DNA of 8,884 nucleotides, taken from Candidatus Pacearchaeota archaeon. GTDB taxonomy: Archaea; Nanoarchaeota; Nanoarchaeia; Pacearchaeales; GW2011-AR1. This document shows, piece after piece, positions 1-5,643 of this stretch. The stretch is taken from assembly GCA_002690445.1 (NCBI GenBank), contig NZER01000339.1, positions 1 to 8,884 on the forward strand, written 5' to 3'. Both the position numbers and the translations under genes were made by a program. Each line of letters starts with the position of its first letter. The stretch's first letter is position 1. Below the pieces are notes generated by a model. That model made no database searches. It was not told the origin of the DNA and saw nothing but the letters and a program-made list of their open reading frames with translations.

Positions 1-29
1 ACTTCGATCTCAACTGGGCAATCAGCTAA
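1..29 (+). CDS. 3' end of an upstream gene (partial)
   Basis: A frame is open from the window edge to a TAA at 27-29; its last codons read FDLNWAIS. The stop lies 18 bases before the next start and just before that gene's Shine-Dalgarno site, the spacing expected inside an operon. Only eight codons are visible, so the product cannot be named. The frame could also be open by chance. Confidence 0.35.
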
Positions 30-47
30 CACACAGGAGAGAAGAAG

Positions 48-239
48 ATGACAGAGCAAGAGAAGACCACAGAAGTCACAATCACGAAAGGCCACATCTG
101 GGAAGCTCATACGCAACTGTGCATCGCAAGCAGCGGCTCGATGAAGATGAGCGCAGAGGCCAAGAGCAAGCTCAACAAGGCCCGAATACTTATGCAAGAG
201 GCCATAGTACAGATTAACGCAGACGTAAGCAGCAGCTAA
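48..239 (+). CDS. Small hypothetical phage protein, 63 aa
   Basis: I do not recognise this protein. It is polar, with a Thr/Glu/Lys-rich start (residues 1-14), and the rest is probably helical (about residues 16-56, with a Lys/Ala-rich helix around 34-50). It has one Cys (C25) and one Trp (W18), and no signal peptide or membrane segment. The ATG at 48 is preceded by AGGAGA at 35-40 with 7 bases of spacing, which fixes the start. It is the first complete gene of a short + strand block of orphan genes that faces the late tail operon. Small genes of this kind in phages often encode host-takeover or regulatory proteins, but nothing in the sequence shows that here. The strong ribosome site and operon position support it being real. 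Confidence 0.72.
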   Translation: MTEQEKTTEVTITKGHIWEAHTQLCIASSGSMKMSAEAKSKLNKARILMQEAIVQINADVSSS

Positions 240-251
240 CACCACCAACCT

Positions 252-272
252 GGGGCGGCTTCGCGCCGCCCC
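252..272 (+). other. Intercistronic stem-loop abutting the next SD
   Basis: GGGGCGGC (252-259) pairs perfectly with GCCGCCCC (265-272) around a five-base TTCGC loop. No T-run follows on either strand, so it is not a standard intrinsic terminator. The 3' arm ends one base before the AAGGAGAG ribosome site of the 35-aa gene. It could protect the 3' end of the upstream message or tune initiation downstream. The structure is seen; the role is inferred. Confidence 0.6.
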
Positions 273-285
273 GAAGGAGAGAGAG

Positions 286-393
286 ATGAGCAAGCAAGTG
301 AGAATTCCCAACAGCGAAACAGAGATCACGATGTACTGGTCGAAGTATCTCAAGCGATGGGTAACGATCCCCGAAGGCGACAAGCACGAATAG
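286..393 (+). CDS. Very small hypothetical protein, 35 aa
   Basis: This short ORF runs from ATG at 286 to TAG at 391-393 and starts MSKQVRIPNSE. It is preceded by GAAGGAGAGAGAG (273-285), a strong ribosome binding site, and lies in the same strand and spacing pattern as its neighbours (46 bases after the 63-aa gene, 28 bases before the 146-aa gene). The protein is basic and aromatic-rich in the middle (MYWSKYLKRWV, residues 16-26) and has a polar tail. There is no membrane segment. I do not recognise a family. Without this gene a gap of about 180 bases would remain between neighbours, unusual in so compact a block, which supports it. It could still be a fortuitous ORF. Confidence 0.6.
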   Translation: MSKQVRIPNSETEITMYWSKYLKRWVTIPEGDKHE

Positions 394-394
394 C

Positions 395-410
395 CCGCGC
401 AGACACGCGG
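395..410 (+). other. Short stem-loop abutting an SD site
   Basis: CCGCG (395-399) pairs with CGCGG (406-410) around a six-base loop, CAGACA. The AGAGGAG ribosome site of the 146-aa gene begins at the next base, 411. This repeats the arrangement seen at 252-279. A five-bp stem alone is weak evidence; the recurrence makes it worth noting. Confidence 0.4.
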
Positions 411-421
411 AGAGGAGACGA

Positions 422-862
422 ATGATGGTCATGTCACGCATAGCAACCAGCACACTAGCACGGGATATCGCCAACGAAGGATCATGCCGGGTCACGGGTC
501 GCAGAACATACGGCGGAGGAGTCTACGAACTGGAAGTAGTACACAAGGCGACGGGGATACCGTTCATCGTCAAATCACGCGAAGACTGGCTGGAAACGGT
601 CCGAGCCAGCAAGCTATACGAGGGGTGGATGGCATGGAGGGGGCGACATGATGCAGACAACACCGGACTATCGTTAGCATGGAAATGTGACGCAGATGGA
701 TACGTGATCCCGCGGCGGTGCATGTACAAAGTCGAGGAGCACGGCATCACGAAGTGGAAGCGGTGGAGTAGCAACGGCACGCCAGAATGCGAATGTTGGT
801 CTTTCGTCGGCTTCGCGGAGACTGAGTCCGAAGCCCTAGAATGGGTGAAAGAGACCACATAG
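422..862 (+). CDS. Hypothetical phage protein, 146 aa, Trp/Cys-rich
   Basis: I do not recognise this protein. The first ATG at 422 follows AGAGGAG (411-417); ATGs at 425 and 431 are in the same frame, so the start could be a few codons later. The product is soluble, with no signal or membrane segment. Residues about 20-50 look beta-rich, with a Gly run in RRTYGGGVYELEVV and then KATGIPFIV. The second half holds eight Trp residues in total across the protein and five Cys, including a CEC pair near the C-terminus (PECECWSF) before a final acidic helix. Cys spacing does not form an obvious zinc finger. It is the last gene of the + strand block and stops eight bases before the hairpin separating it from the oppositely transcribed late operon. 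Function is unknown. Confidence 0.72.
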   Translation: MMVMSRIATSTLARDIANEGSCRVTGRRTYGGGVYELEVVHKATGIPFIVKSREDWLETVRASKLYEGWMAWRGRHDADNTGLSLAWKCDADGYVIPRRCMYKVEEHGITKWKRWSSNGTPECECWSFVGFAETESEALEWVKETT

Positions 863-869
863 CACAAAA

Positions 870-908
870 CCAGACGGGGCGGCGAAGGAGGGACACCGCC
901 CCGTCTGG
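870..908 (-). terminator. Intrinsic terminator between convergent operons
   Basis: CCAGACGGGGCGG (870-882) and CCGCCCCGTCTGG (896-908) form a perfect 13-bp stem with a 13-base loop. Read on the minus strand, the stem is followed at once by TTTTGTGCT (869-861), a short T-run, so it fits an intrinsic terminator for the tail/lysis operon ending at 954. On the + strand the following bases are CGAAGGAAGG, with no T-run, although the strong stem may still slow polymerase coming from the 146-aa gene. Confidence 0.78.
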
Positions 909-953
909 CGAAGGAAGGCCCCGCCGCCGCGGTGTCACACGACGGCAGGCGTC

Positions 954-1277
954 TCAGTATGGCAGTTCGGGCTTCACCAGATACCGCGTCACGAAGTCGT
1001 GGATGTAGTTGGCTCCTCGCCCCATCATGGCCCCGGTCACGACCATTCCTACCCACTCAGCGCCCACAAAGCCGAACGCCTGCGAGACGATATTGAGTCG
1101 GAAGGCGAACGCAAGGCCCAGCCCGACGGCCGCCGCGACGTATTGAGCCGGTCTGAGCTCCTGGAGCTTCGGCCACTTTGCTGTCAACAGTGCCAGCAAC
1201 GGCCCAGCGTAATGCTCAGTCAGGCTCTCCGTCGCGAACGCCAACGCGATGATTCCCAGATACGGTAGCACTTCCAT
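954..1277 (-). CDS. Probable holin-like small membrane protein, 107 aa
   Basis: The protein has three hydrophobic stretches suited to membrane spans: about residues 3-16, 44-60 and 68-86. A polar loop holds KWPKLQELRP (34-43), and a short charged tail ends KPELPY. Its size, number of spans and position as the last gene of a late operon after the tail genes suggest a phage holin, which would make membrane holes to release or activate a lysis enzyme. This is inferred from topology and place; I see no family-defining motif. The segment GRGANYIHDFV (86-96) follows the last span and is the most distinctive part. The ATG at 1277 lies one base after the stop of the 51-aa gene and is served by GGAGGGAG just upstream, so translation is probably coupled. 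Confidence 0.7.
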   Translation of the reverse strand: MEVLPYLGIIALAFATESLTEHYAGPLLALLTAKWPKLQELRPAQYVAAAVGLGLAFAFRLNIVSQAFGFVGAEWVGMVVTGAMMGRGANYIHDFVTRYLVKPELPY

Positions 1278-1291
1278 GTCACTCCCTCCTC
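1275..1291 (-). repeat. 17-bp junction repeat, copy 1 (SD-stop-start)
   Basis: Read on the minus strand, GAGGAGGGAGTGACATG carries a ribosome site, the TGA of the 51-aa gene and the ATG of the holin-like gene. The identical 17 bases occur at 1432-1448 at the previous gene junction. Both upstream proteins therefore end in Arg-Arg-Glu or its equivalent codons. Confidence 0.85.
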
Positions 1292-1434
1292 TTTTGTGCT
1301 TCCTGCCACTTTAACTTTGCTGCTTCATCCCTCTCCTCCCTCTCCTCTTCCTCTTTCTTTTTCTTGCGATTCTCCTCCTCCATAGCGAGAAGCTGATTCA
1401 CAAGGGATAAGGCCCCCATCATAGCGCTTAACAT
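1279..1434 (-). CDS. 51-aa Lys/Glu-rich protein with hydrophobic N-terminus
   Basis: This short gene fills the gap between its neighbours exactly. ATG at 1434 is one base from the preceding stop, and TGA at 1281-1279 is one base before the next ATG. Residues 1-17 (MLSAMMGALSLVNQLLA) are hydrophobic. From residue 19 the chain is almost entirely Glu, Lys and Arg, probably one long helix or coiled coil, ending QKRRE. An N-terminal anchor plus charged helix resembles the layout of small lysis accessory proteins such as antiholins or inner-membrane spanins, but at 51 aa it is short for a spanin and the hydrophobic part is short for a membrane span. The strong ribosome site (GGAGGGAG) and the fit between genes are the main support. 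Function is not established. Confidence 0.68.
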   Translation of the reverse strand: MLSAMMGALSLVNQLLAMEEENRKKKKEEEEREERDEAAKLKWQEAQKRRE

Positions 1435-1448
1435 GTCACTCCCTCCTC
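1432..1448 (-). repeat. 17-bp junction repeat, copy 2 (SD-stop-start)
   Basis: This is identical to 1275-1291. It holds the last codons and TGA of the 210-aa gene, the ribosome site inside those codons, and the ATG of the 51-aa gene. The SD lies within the upstream coding sequence, so initiation is probably coupled to termination. Confidence 0.85.
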
Positions 1449-2068
1449 AGATGTAGCCTCACCAAATCCCCACGAAAGATGTACGTCACGCCTGCAGTCT
1501 GTCCACTCTCTGCCATGAGCACCAGGCCCCGATCGCGAACCTGTTGCCAGTAGTCGTGGATTCCGCCCAGCCGCACGCAATACTCACCCGGACCAACTAC
1601 CACGATCCGCTCACCGTCCGTCCAGGATACGCGCCAACCCGGTTCGGCGAGTAGCTGATCCTGCGTTGTACCAGGCCCCCAACCCGTGTCGAGTGCCCGC
1701 ACATGGATGGCTAACGGCGCCCTGCCTACCGGTCCCGTGGCAGTCACGCATAGCTCCGCGTCCCACTTGCCCGCTGGCATTCCAGGGAACGTCACCGTGG
1801 TAATGTGGTAGTTGCTGTTGCTCACCAGCGCCCGGCCCGTCTGCGACGGTTGCCCGCGGAGCATGGTTATGACCAACACAGCCTCTAGCGTCATTTCCGC
1901 TGGCTGTTCTGCCAGCACCGGACGGCTGCCCAGCGATGCGATAGTTCCCGCACGGGCGAACGGCTCAGATCGTGGCGCGATCGCTGGCCTCAGTCCCTCA
2001 CGTGGTACCACGATGATTGATACCGCGATTATGAGGGCAACGGCTAGGACGGCGCATAGAATCCTCAC
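1436..2068 (-). CDS. Membrane-anchored or secreted hypothetical protein, 210 aa
   Basis: The likely start is GTG at 2068, overlapping the preceding TGA as GTGA, which implies translational coupling; no good SD is seen. Residues 3-21 form one hydrophobic span (CAVLAVALIIAVSIIVV) followed by PREG and a Pro/Arg/Ala linker to about residue 55. The remainder (about 58-206) looks beta-rich, with C107 and C164 as the only cysteines outside the N-terminus and able to form a disulfide if exported. There is no lipobox, so a signal anchor is more likely than a lipoprotein. No endolysin catalytic motif is apparent, although an endolysin gene would be expected about here. The C-terminal domain could be a binding or adhesin-like fold. 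I do not recognise a family. Confidence 0.75.
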   Translation of the reverse strand: MRILCAVLAVALIIAVSIIVVPREGLRPAIAPRSEPFARAGTIASLGSRPVLAEQPAEMTLEAVLVITMLRGQPSQTGRALVSNSNYHITTVTFPGMPAGKWDAELCVTATGPVGRAPLAIHVRALDTGWGPGTTQDQLLAEPGWRVSWTDGERIVVVGPGEYCVRLGGIHDYWQQVRDRGLVLMAESGQTAGVTYIFRGDLVRLHLRRE

Positions 2069-2328
2069 CGGACTATCGTTGCGATGTACGCCGCAATCGC
2101 CGACGCCACGACGGAGAACGCCATGAGCGCCGCTGCATAGATGGCTAGCCGTTCCTCTACTCGCACCAGGCGGTTATCCAGCGCGTGCCGACTCTCTTGT
2201 GCTTCTTCTGAACGCTGGCAATAGGTGGTAAGCTTGACGTCCAGTGCGTCGAGTTTCTGCCCTACTAGGGCCAGTGTTACCCGGTCATTTCCGCCCTCTG
2301 TCATTGATTTTATCCGATCTGCTATCAC
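2065..2328 (-). CDS. XhlA-like coiled-coil/transmembrane protein, 87 aa
   Basis: Residues about 18-62 form a polar helix with heptad-like hydrophobics (LVGQKLDALDVKL, then NRLVRVEERL), followed by a single C-terminal membrane span at about 64-86 (YAAALMAFSVVASAIAAYIATIV). This topology and length match the XhlA haemolysin-like family of phages of Gram-positive bacteria, which sits beside holin and endolysin genes and helps lysis; the match here is by architecture, not by a diagnostic motif. The longest frame starts with GTG at 2328, without a clear SD; ATG at 2304 (residue 9) is an alternative with an equally weak site. Its TGA overlaps the GTG of the 210-aa gene. It is separated from the previous gene by the only gap of more than 10 bases in the operon. 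Confidence 0.68.
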   Translation of the reverse strand: MIADRIKSMTEGGNDRVTLALVGQKLDALDVKLTTYCQRSEEAQESRHALDNRLVRVEERLAIYAAALMAFSVVASAIAAYIATIVR

Positions 2329-2355
2329 TGTGTGTTGCGTGTCTGCGTTGCTAGT

Positions 2356-2371
2356 CGCCCCACTTCGGGCG
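2356..2371 (-). other. Small intercistronic stem-loop
   Basis: On the minus strand CGCCC pairs with GGGCG around a six-base loop. It lies in the 45-base gap between the 97-aa gene and the XhlA-like gene, the only sizeable gap in the operon. No T-run follows. It may be an mRNA processing or stability element separating the tail genes from the lysis genes; a five-bp stem could also occur by chance. Confidence 0.35.
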
Positions 2372-2373
2372 GG

Positions 2374-2667
2374 TCAGCCTTCCAGCGCCTCGGTTAATCG
2401 CCGCTTTTGGCCCAGTGCTCGCGTAGGCCATGTCCGCAAGTTGACAGCCCATAGGAGATCGTCACGGTCCCCATCTTCCAGCGCCACTACCAGCTCTGCG
2501 TTTGCGTTTCCCCTTGCCGGCTGCACCAAGTCAATCAATTGCTCCCACAAGTCAAAGTGCGCCTGCTCTTCTGCCTTGGCTGCCACGGTCCGCGACGGCG
2601 GGTTCGGTGCTTCGCCTAGTGCATTGATTAGCTGCACCCAGTCTGCGGCTGTCAGTGTTACGTCCAT
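2374..2667 (-). CDS. Hypothetical protein of the tail module, 97 aa
   Basis: I do not recognise this protein. It is acidic and probably mostly helical, with no signal or membrane segment. It opens MDVTLTAADWVQLINALGEA, has a long helical stretch over about 28-50 (KAEEQAHFDLWEQLIDLV) and ends in a basic piece (LGQKRRLTEALEG). The ATG at 2667 lies 10 bases after the stop of the preceding gene, with AGGAAGAAGGG just upstream as ribosome site. Its position after the hub/fibre gene and before the lysis genes suggests a small tail or fibre accessory protein, but this is inferred from place only. Confidence 0.7.
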   Translation of the reverse strand: MDVTLTAADWVQLINALGEAPNPPSRTVAAKAEEQAHFDLWEQLIDLVQPARGNANAELVVALEDGDRDDLLWAVNLRTWPTRALGQKRRLTEALEG

Positions 2668-2677
2668 CCCTTCTTCC

Positions 2678-3220
2678 TCATCTGTACTTCGTAATACTTC
2701 GAGCCTGGTTAATCGTCCAAGCTATATCATGGCCAATCCTCAGAAGAGCGTCAATATCTGTGCCGATCTCTTTTGCCATTGCCGGATCATTGTAAGTCAT
2801 CTTCTGATTATGTCGGAGTGATTGCCGCCCTGGCCCTAGCTCAAAGAGTTGTGCGGCTGGTACTGGGTCAGCTCCGCGCCTGAATGAAACGTTGATGCCC
2901 GCCGCGTTGCTCACGCCTGGCTGGTACAGCTTCACTTCGACCATGAGCACATCTATCAGCGTTCCCTCATTGCTGTACGGGTCGAATGTACGCACCCACT
3001 TTGTAGCTACTGCCTCAGCTTGTTGACATGCCGTGAGCACTGACTGATTCCAGGCGTTAAGACGATCCGTGATGGGCTTGCGTAACCACCCACCCAATCC
3101 CGGAAGCGGATTGTCGTCGGCGTCGTAGCAGTTGAAGTGAAGTTGTAGCCACGGCTCTTCTGCCGTCTCATCGTTGACGTGAAAGTCTACAATCCCAACT
3201 CGAATCCAGTCTATTATCAT
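2678..3220 (-). CDS. Hypothetical protein next to tail fibre, 180 aa
   Basis: I do not recognise this protein. It starts with ATG at 3220, overlapping the TGA of the hub-fibre gene by four bases (ATGA), so the two are probably translated together. Residues 1-32 look beta-stranded (MIIDWIRVGIVDFHV, LQLHFNCYD), 45-75 helical (ITDRLNAWNQSVLTACQQAEAVATKW), 90-110 beta, and the C-terminal part helical (AMAKEIGTDIDALLRIGHDIAWTINQARSI). It is soluble with no signal peptide. The coupling to the fibre gene makes a structural tip protein or a fibre assembly chaperone plausible, but no known chaperone motif is visible. Confidence 0.72.
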   Translation of the reverse strand: MIIDWIRVGIVDFHVNDETAEEPWLQLHFNCYDADDNPLPGLGGWLRKPITDRLNAWNQSVLTACQQAEAVATKWVRTFDPYSNEGTLIDVLMVEVKLYQPGVSNAAGINVSFRRGADPVPAAQLFELGPGRQSLRHNQKMTYNDPAMAKEIGTDIDALLRIGHDIAWTINQARSITKYR

Positions 3221-5643
3221 GAGATTGCACCCGTCGGTGTATCCGTCTTATCGTACTGATGGATATGCGTAGCTGATTCAGTGCCCGTATCTACATAGGC
3301 GCCGCCGCCTGCCCAATCGAACACGGTATCATAAGAATGCTCATGACCTGGCCCGCCCGTTGTGGTCTTGCAGGAGTATTTGACCTCATGTGTATGGGTA
3401 TTGCTTTCATTGCCCGAGTTAGTGCCCGTGTACGTCAGTCCGTGCGTATGAGCCTGATTGTGATGATCGTTAGCTGTTCTCCCCGTAGTGTCTGAGTGAG
3501 CTACTGCACAATTCAGTCCTGTGCCGGAGATACTGAGAAGTGTGCCCGGCGATAGCCACTTCATGGCATTTTCGGTCTCGTCCCAGAACATGATCCGGTC
3601 TACGTTCGGGTCTGCGAGTGCCTCGATGCCCAGGTGCGATAGTTGCACATCGTTAGCGTTGACTCCGATCCCCGTGCCCGCGCCCACGTCAACAGTCCTA
3701 TCCGCCGACAGATCCCCGCCACCCGTCAACCCTGCGCCTGCCGTCAGGATGCGACTTGTTTCAACGTAGGTGGCCGGCAAGTCAGCATCGCGCAATGCTC
3801 GGAATACTCCTCGCGTGCCATTGCCGATCAACACATGCTTGTCAGTGGCGGTGTCATTGATCATGAGACCGAAGGCATTGTGGATGTTAATATCGCCAGC
3901 GACGTCCAGCCTATGGTCAGGAGCTCCGTCGCCAATGCCCACCTTGCCTGCGTCGGTTGCGTCTGCGAAGATAAGGTTCTCATCACTGTCAGCCTCGACG
4001 CGAACGTCTCCGGTGCTCAGCCCTTGCTCATTCAGAATCACCGCGCCAGTCGTCGCGTCGAAGCTGTGCGCGATGTCACCGTCGGCCTCTTGAATCTCCA
4101 GGAGCGTTTGCACGAATGATGGATTATCTGTGTCGGCGTCCAACTTGATCCGTGGCACATCGGCATCGTAGACGTCCGCGATACACGCGGAGCCCCCCGC
4201 CCCACCCTCTGCTAGCGTTTCGTCTACAATGTGAACGGTGCCCACGCCGCCCGACATGCCCCAGAAAGCCAGACTCCGCTGGGTATTGTAGACCGATCGC
4301 GCCACGCGGATGTTGCCGTCGGGCAGATCGAGATACGTCTTCCGCGTGTGCTCAATCCACTCTGAGGCGTCCACGTCTTCCGCACCAAGTAACACCGGGT
4401 CCGTGTAGGTCTTCGGCCTCAGTATGATGGTGCTCTCACTGGTGTCATACTTCCCGCGTACCCAGAAGCAATCGCTCCCAGGCGCGGTATAGTCAGGGTC
4501 GCCGCCTGCCCCACCTCCGCTGGCCCCGCGCAGTTTGTCCAGCGCGTCGGGCTCCGGCTCACCGAACACGGGGATTAGATGCTCATATCCATCTTCGTCA
4601 ATCTCAAATATGACTTCGCCTACTTCGTCATCGTATGGCCCATAGTCAAGTCGGTTTGACTTCCAGGTGATCTTGTCGCCGATGTCCCAGTGCGTGACCC
4701 ATTGTCGATCCTCGGTCTCCACGAACGTCTGGAGCTTGTAGAACTCTTTGACGTCGTGCTCACCGAGGGCCGTGTTCATGGCATCGGCCCCGGTGGACTT
4801 AATCAGCTTCGCCCGCACGAGCCACGAGGTCCGTACTCCCGCCGCTGCTGCTACGTCGCTCTCGCCGTCGCCCGCTAGAATTACGGTGTACAGGTCTTGT
4901 GTGTCCTGCCCGTATCTCTGCCGGGTGATGTTGTCGTTGTCGTCGCTGAATATGACTTCGGTCGCCTGCCCCTCAGTCTTGTCGGAGCCCCGTCGCGGCA
5001 CCCAGGTATAGAAGGTCGGCTGGTACGAGGAGTCGAACAGAACGTCCCAATCAATCCCATATTGCCGCCCGCGCATCTGCAGGTACTCGTAGATGTTGGC
5101 GCGGGTCGCGTCCAGCGTATCGTTGGTGCCGTGTGCGTGATCGTCCGCTGCCACTTGGAAGTTAGGAAACTCCAGGGAGATAGCCGTCGTCGGCGTGTTC
5201 GGCGCAGAGGAGCCGATCGAGTTCAGCACCATGTCCTTGAAGACGTCATCGTAATGGTCGGTGAACTGGAATGCAGTCGCCGGCGCTATCGGCAAGCCGA
5301 CGCGCCATTGTAGGAGTCGGGATAGCGGCAGGAACTCGAATTCGACCCACTGTTCCTCTTCGCCGATATCGTCATCCCGATCGAGCTTGACCTGGTAGCC
5401 GGACCAAATCTGCGTGCTGTCGCGCCACACGTCGATGAAGTGGAGTTCTGACTCATTGAGCACGGACGCCCACGGATCATCGAAGCTGAGGGAGAATGTG
5501 ATCTTGCAGCCGTACTTGCCGTAGCGGCGGGTGTTGCCCTTCAGGTTGTGGAGGCTGTTGAGCTCACCCTTCCACGCGCAGTTCTTGTCCAGGATGGCGA
5601 CCTTGTAATCCTCCCAGCGGTGGCCGTCGGGCCAGGCGACCAT
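3217..5643 (-). CDS. Baseplate hub/tail protein fused to tail fibre, 808 aa
   Basis: The N-terminal part (about 1-368) reads as a siphophage tail-tip hub (Tal or ReqiPepy6 Gp37-like class): it begins with a wedge-like beta region (WKGELNSLHNLKG, SLSFDDPW), continues with LLQWRVGLPIAP and ends with a beta region rich in DIGDKITWKS and VGEVIFEIDEDG. A Gly-rich linker (372-383) leads to a fibre of about 420 residues. The fibre contains VGIGDGAPDHRLDVAGDI (568-585) and LTGGGDLSADRTVDVGAGTG (639-658), patterns common in trimeric tail fibres. The tip (about 727-795) is His-rich, with HxH at 732-734, 750-752, 767-769 and 793-795. It acts at the tail tip in host recognition. The ATG at 5643 overlaps the previous TAA by one base. 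The family name for the hub is a judgement from order and appearance; the fibre call is stronger. Confidence 0.82.
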   Translation of the reverse strand: MVAWPDGHRWEDYKVAILDKNCAWKGELNSLHNLKGNTRRYGKYGCKITFSLSFDDPWASVLNESELHFIDVWRDSTQIWSGYQVKLDRDDDIGEEEQWVEFEFLPLSRLLQWRVGLPIAPATAFQFTDHYDDVFKDMVLNSIGSSAPNTPTTAISLEFPNFQVAADDHAHGTNDTLDATRANIYEYLQMRGRQYGIDWDVLFDSSYQPTFYTWVPRRGSDKTEGQATEVIFSDDNDNITRQRYGQDTQDLYTVILAGDGESDVAAAAGVRTSWLVRAKLIKSTGADAMNTALGEHDVKEFYKLQTFVETEDRQWVTHWDIGDKITWKSNRLDYGPYDDEVGEVIFEIDEDGYEHLIPVFGEPEPDALDKLRGASGGGAGGDPDYTAPGSDCFWVRGKYDTSESTIILRPKTYTDPVLLGAEDVDASEWIEHTRKTYLDLPDGNIRVARSVYNTQRSLAFWGMSGGVGTVHIVDETLAEGGAGGSACIADVYDADVPRIKLDADTDNPSFVQTLLEIQEADGDIAHSFDATTGAVILNEQGLSTGDVRVEADSDENLIFADATDAGKVGIGDGAPDHRLDVAGDINIHNAFGLMINDTATDKHVLIGNGTRGVFRALRDADLPATYVETSRILTAGAGLTGGGDLSADRTVDVGAGTGIGVNANDVQLSHLGIEALADPNVDRIMFWDETENAMKWLSPGTLLSISGTGLNCAVAHSDTTGRTANDHHNQAHTHGLTYTGTNSGNESNTHTHEVKYSCKTTTGGPGHEHSYDTVFDWAGGGAYVDTGTESATHIHQYDKTDTPTGAIS
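3259..3465 (-). other. HxH-rich tail-fibre tip region
   Basis: Residues 727-795 of the hub-fibre protein contain four His-x-His motifs (HTH, HTH, HEH, HIH) with an extra HH at 727-728, spaced 18, 17 and 26 residues apart. In phage T4 gp37 such motifs coordinate metal ions along the axis of the trimeric fibre needle. The same arrangement is inferred here. Confidence 0.65.

Noticed and set aside
1..47. Promoter for the + strand block
   Set aside because: No convincing -35/-10 pair is seen. The segment looks like the end of a previous gene plus a ribosome site, so the promoter is probably upstream of the window.
909..953. SD-like GAAGGAAGG after the terminator, with a possible GTG start at 932
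   Set aside because: The frame runs antisense through the holin-like gene, and the SD-like bases are a common purine pattern in this block.
523..1056. Minus-strand ORF of 177 codons across the convergent gene junction
   Set aside because: It runs through the terminator hairpin, overlaps the holin-like gene in another frame and the 146-aa gene on the other strand, and has an irregular His/Ser/Arg-rich sequence.
999..1268. + strand ORF of 89 codons opposite the holin-like gene
   Set aside because: It lies wholly antisense to a membrane-protein gene with a good ribosome site. Its Arg/Gln/Ser-rich product looks like a shadow.
2065..2667. Possible stop-codon readthrough joining the 97-aa protein to the XhlA-like protein, which share a frame
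   Set aside because: Sharing a frame has a one-in-three chance, no readthrough-promoting context is evident after the TGA, and a hairpin-containing gap lies between them.
3643..4119. + strand ORF of 158 codons inside the fibre gene
   Set aside because: It is antisense to the fibre repeats with no SD. The fibre reading is supported by recognisable motifs.
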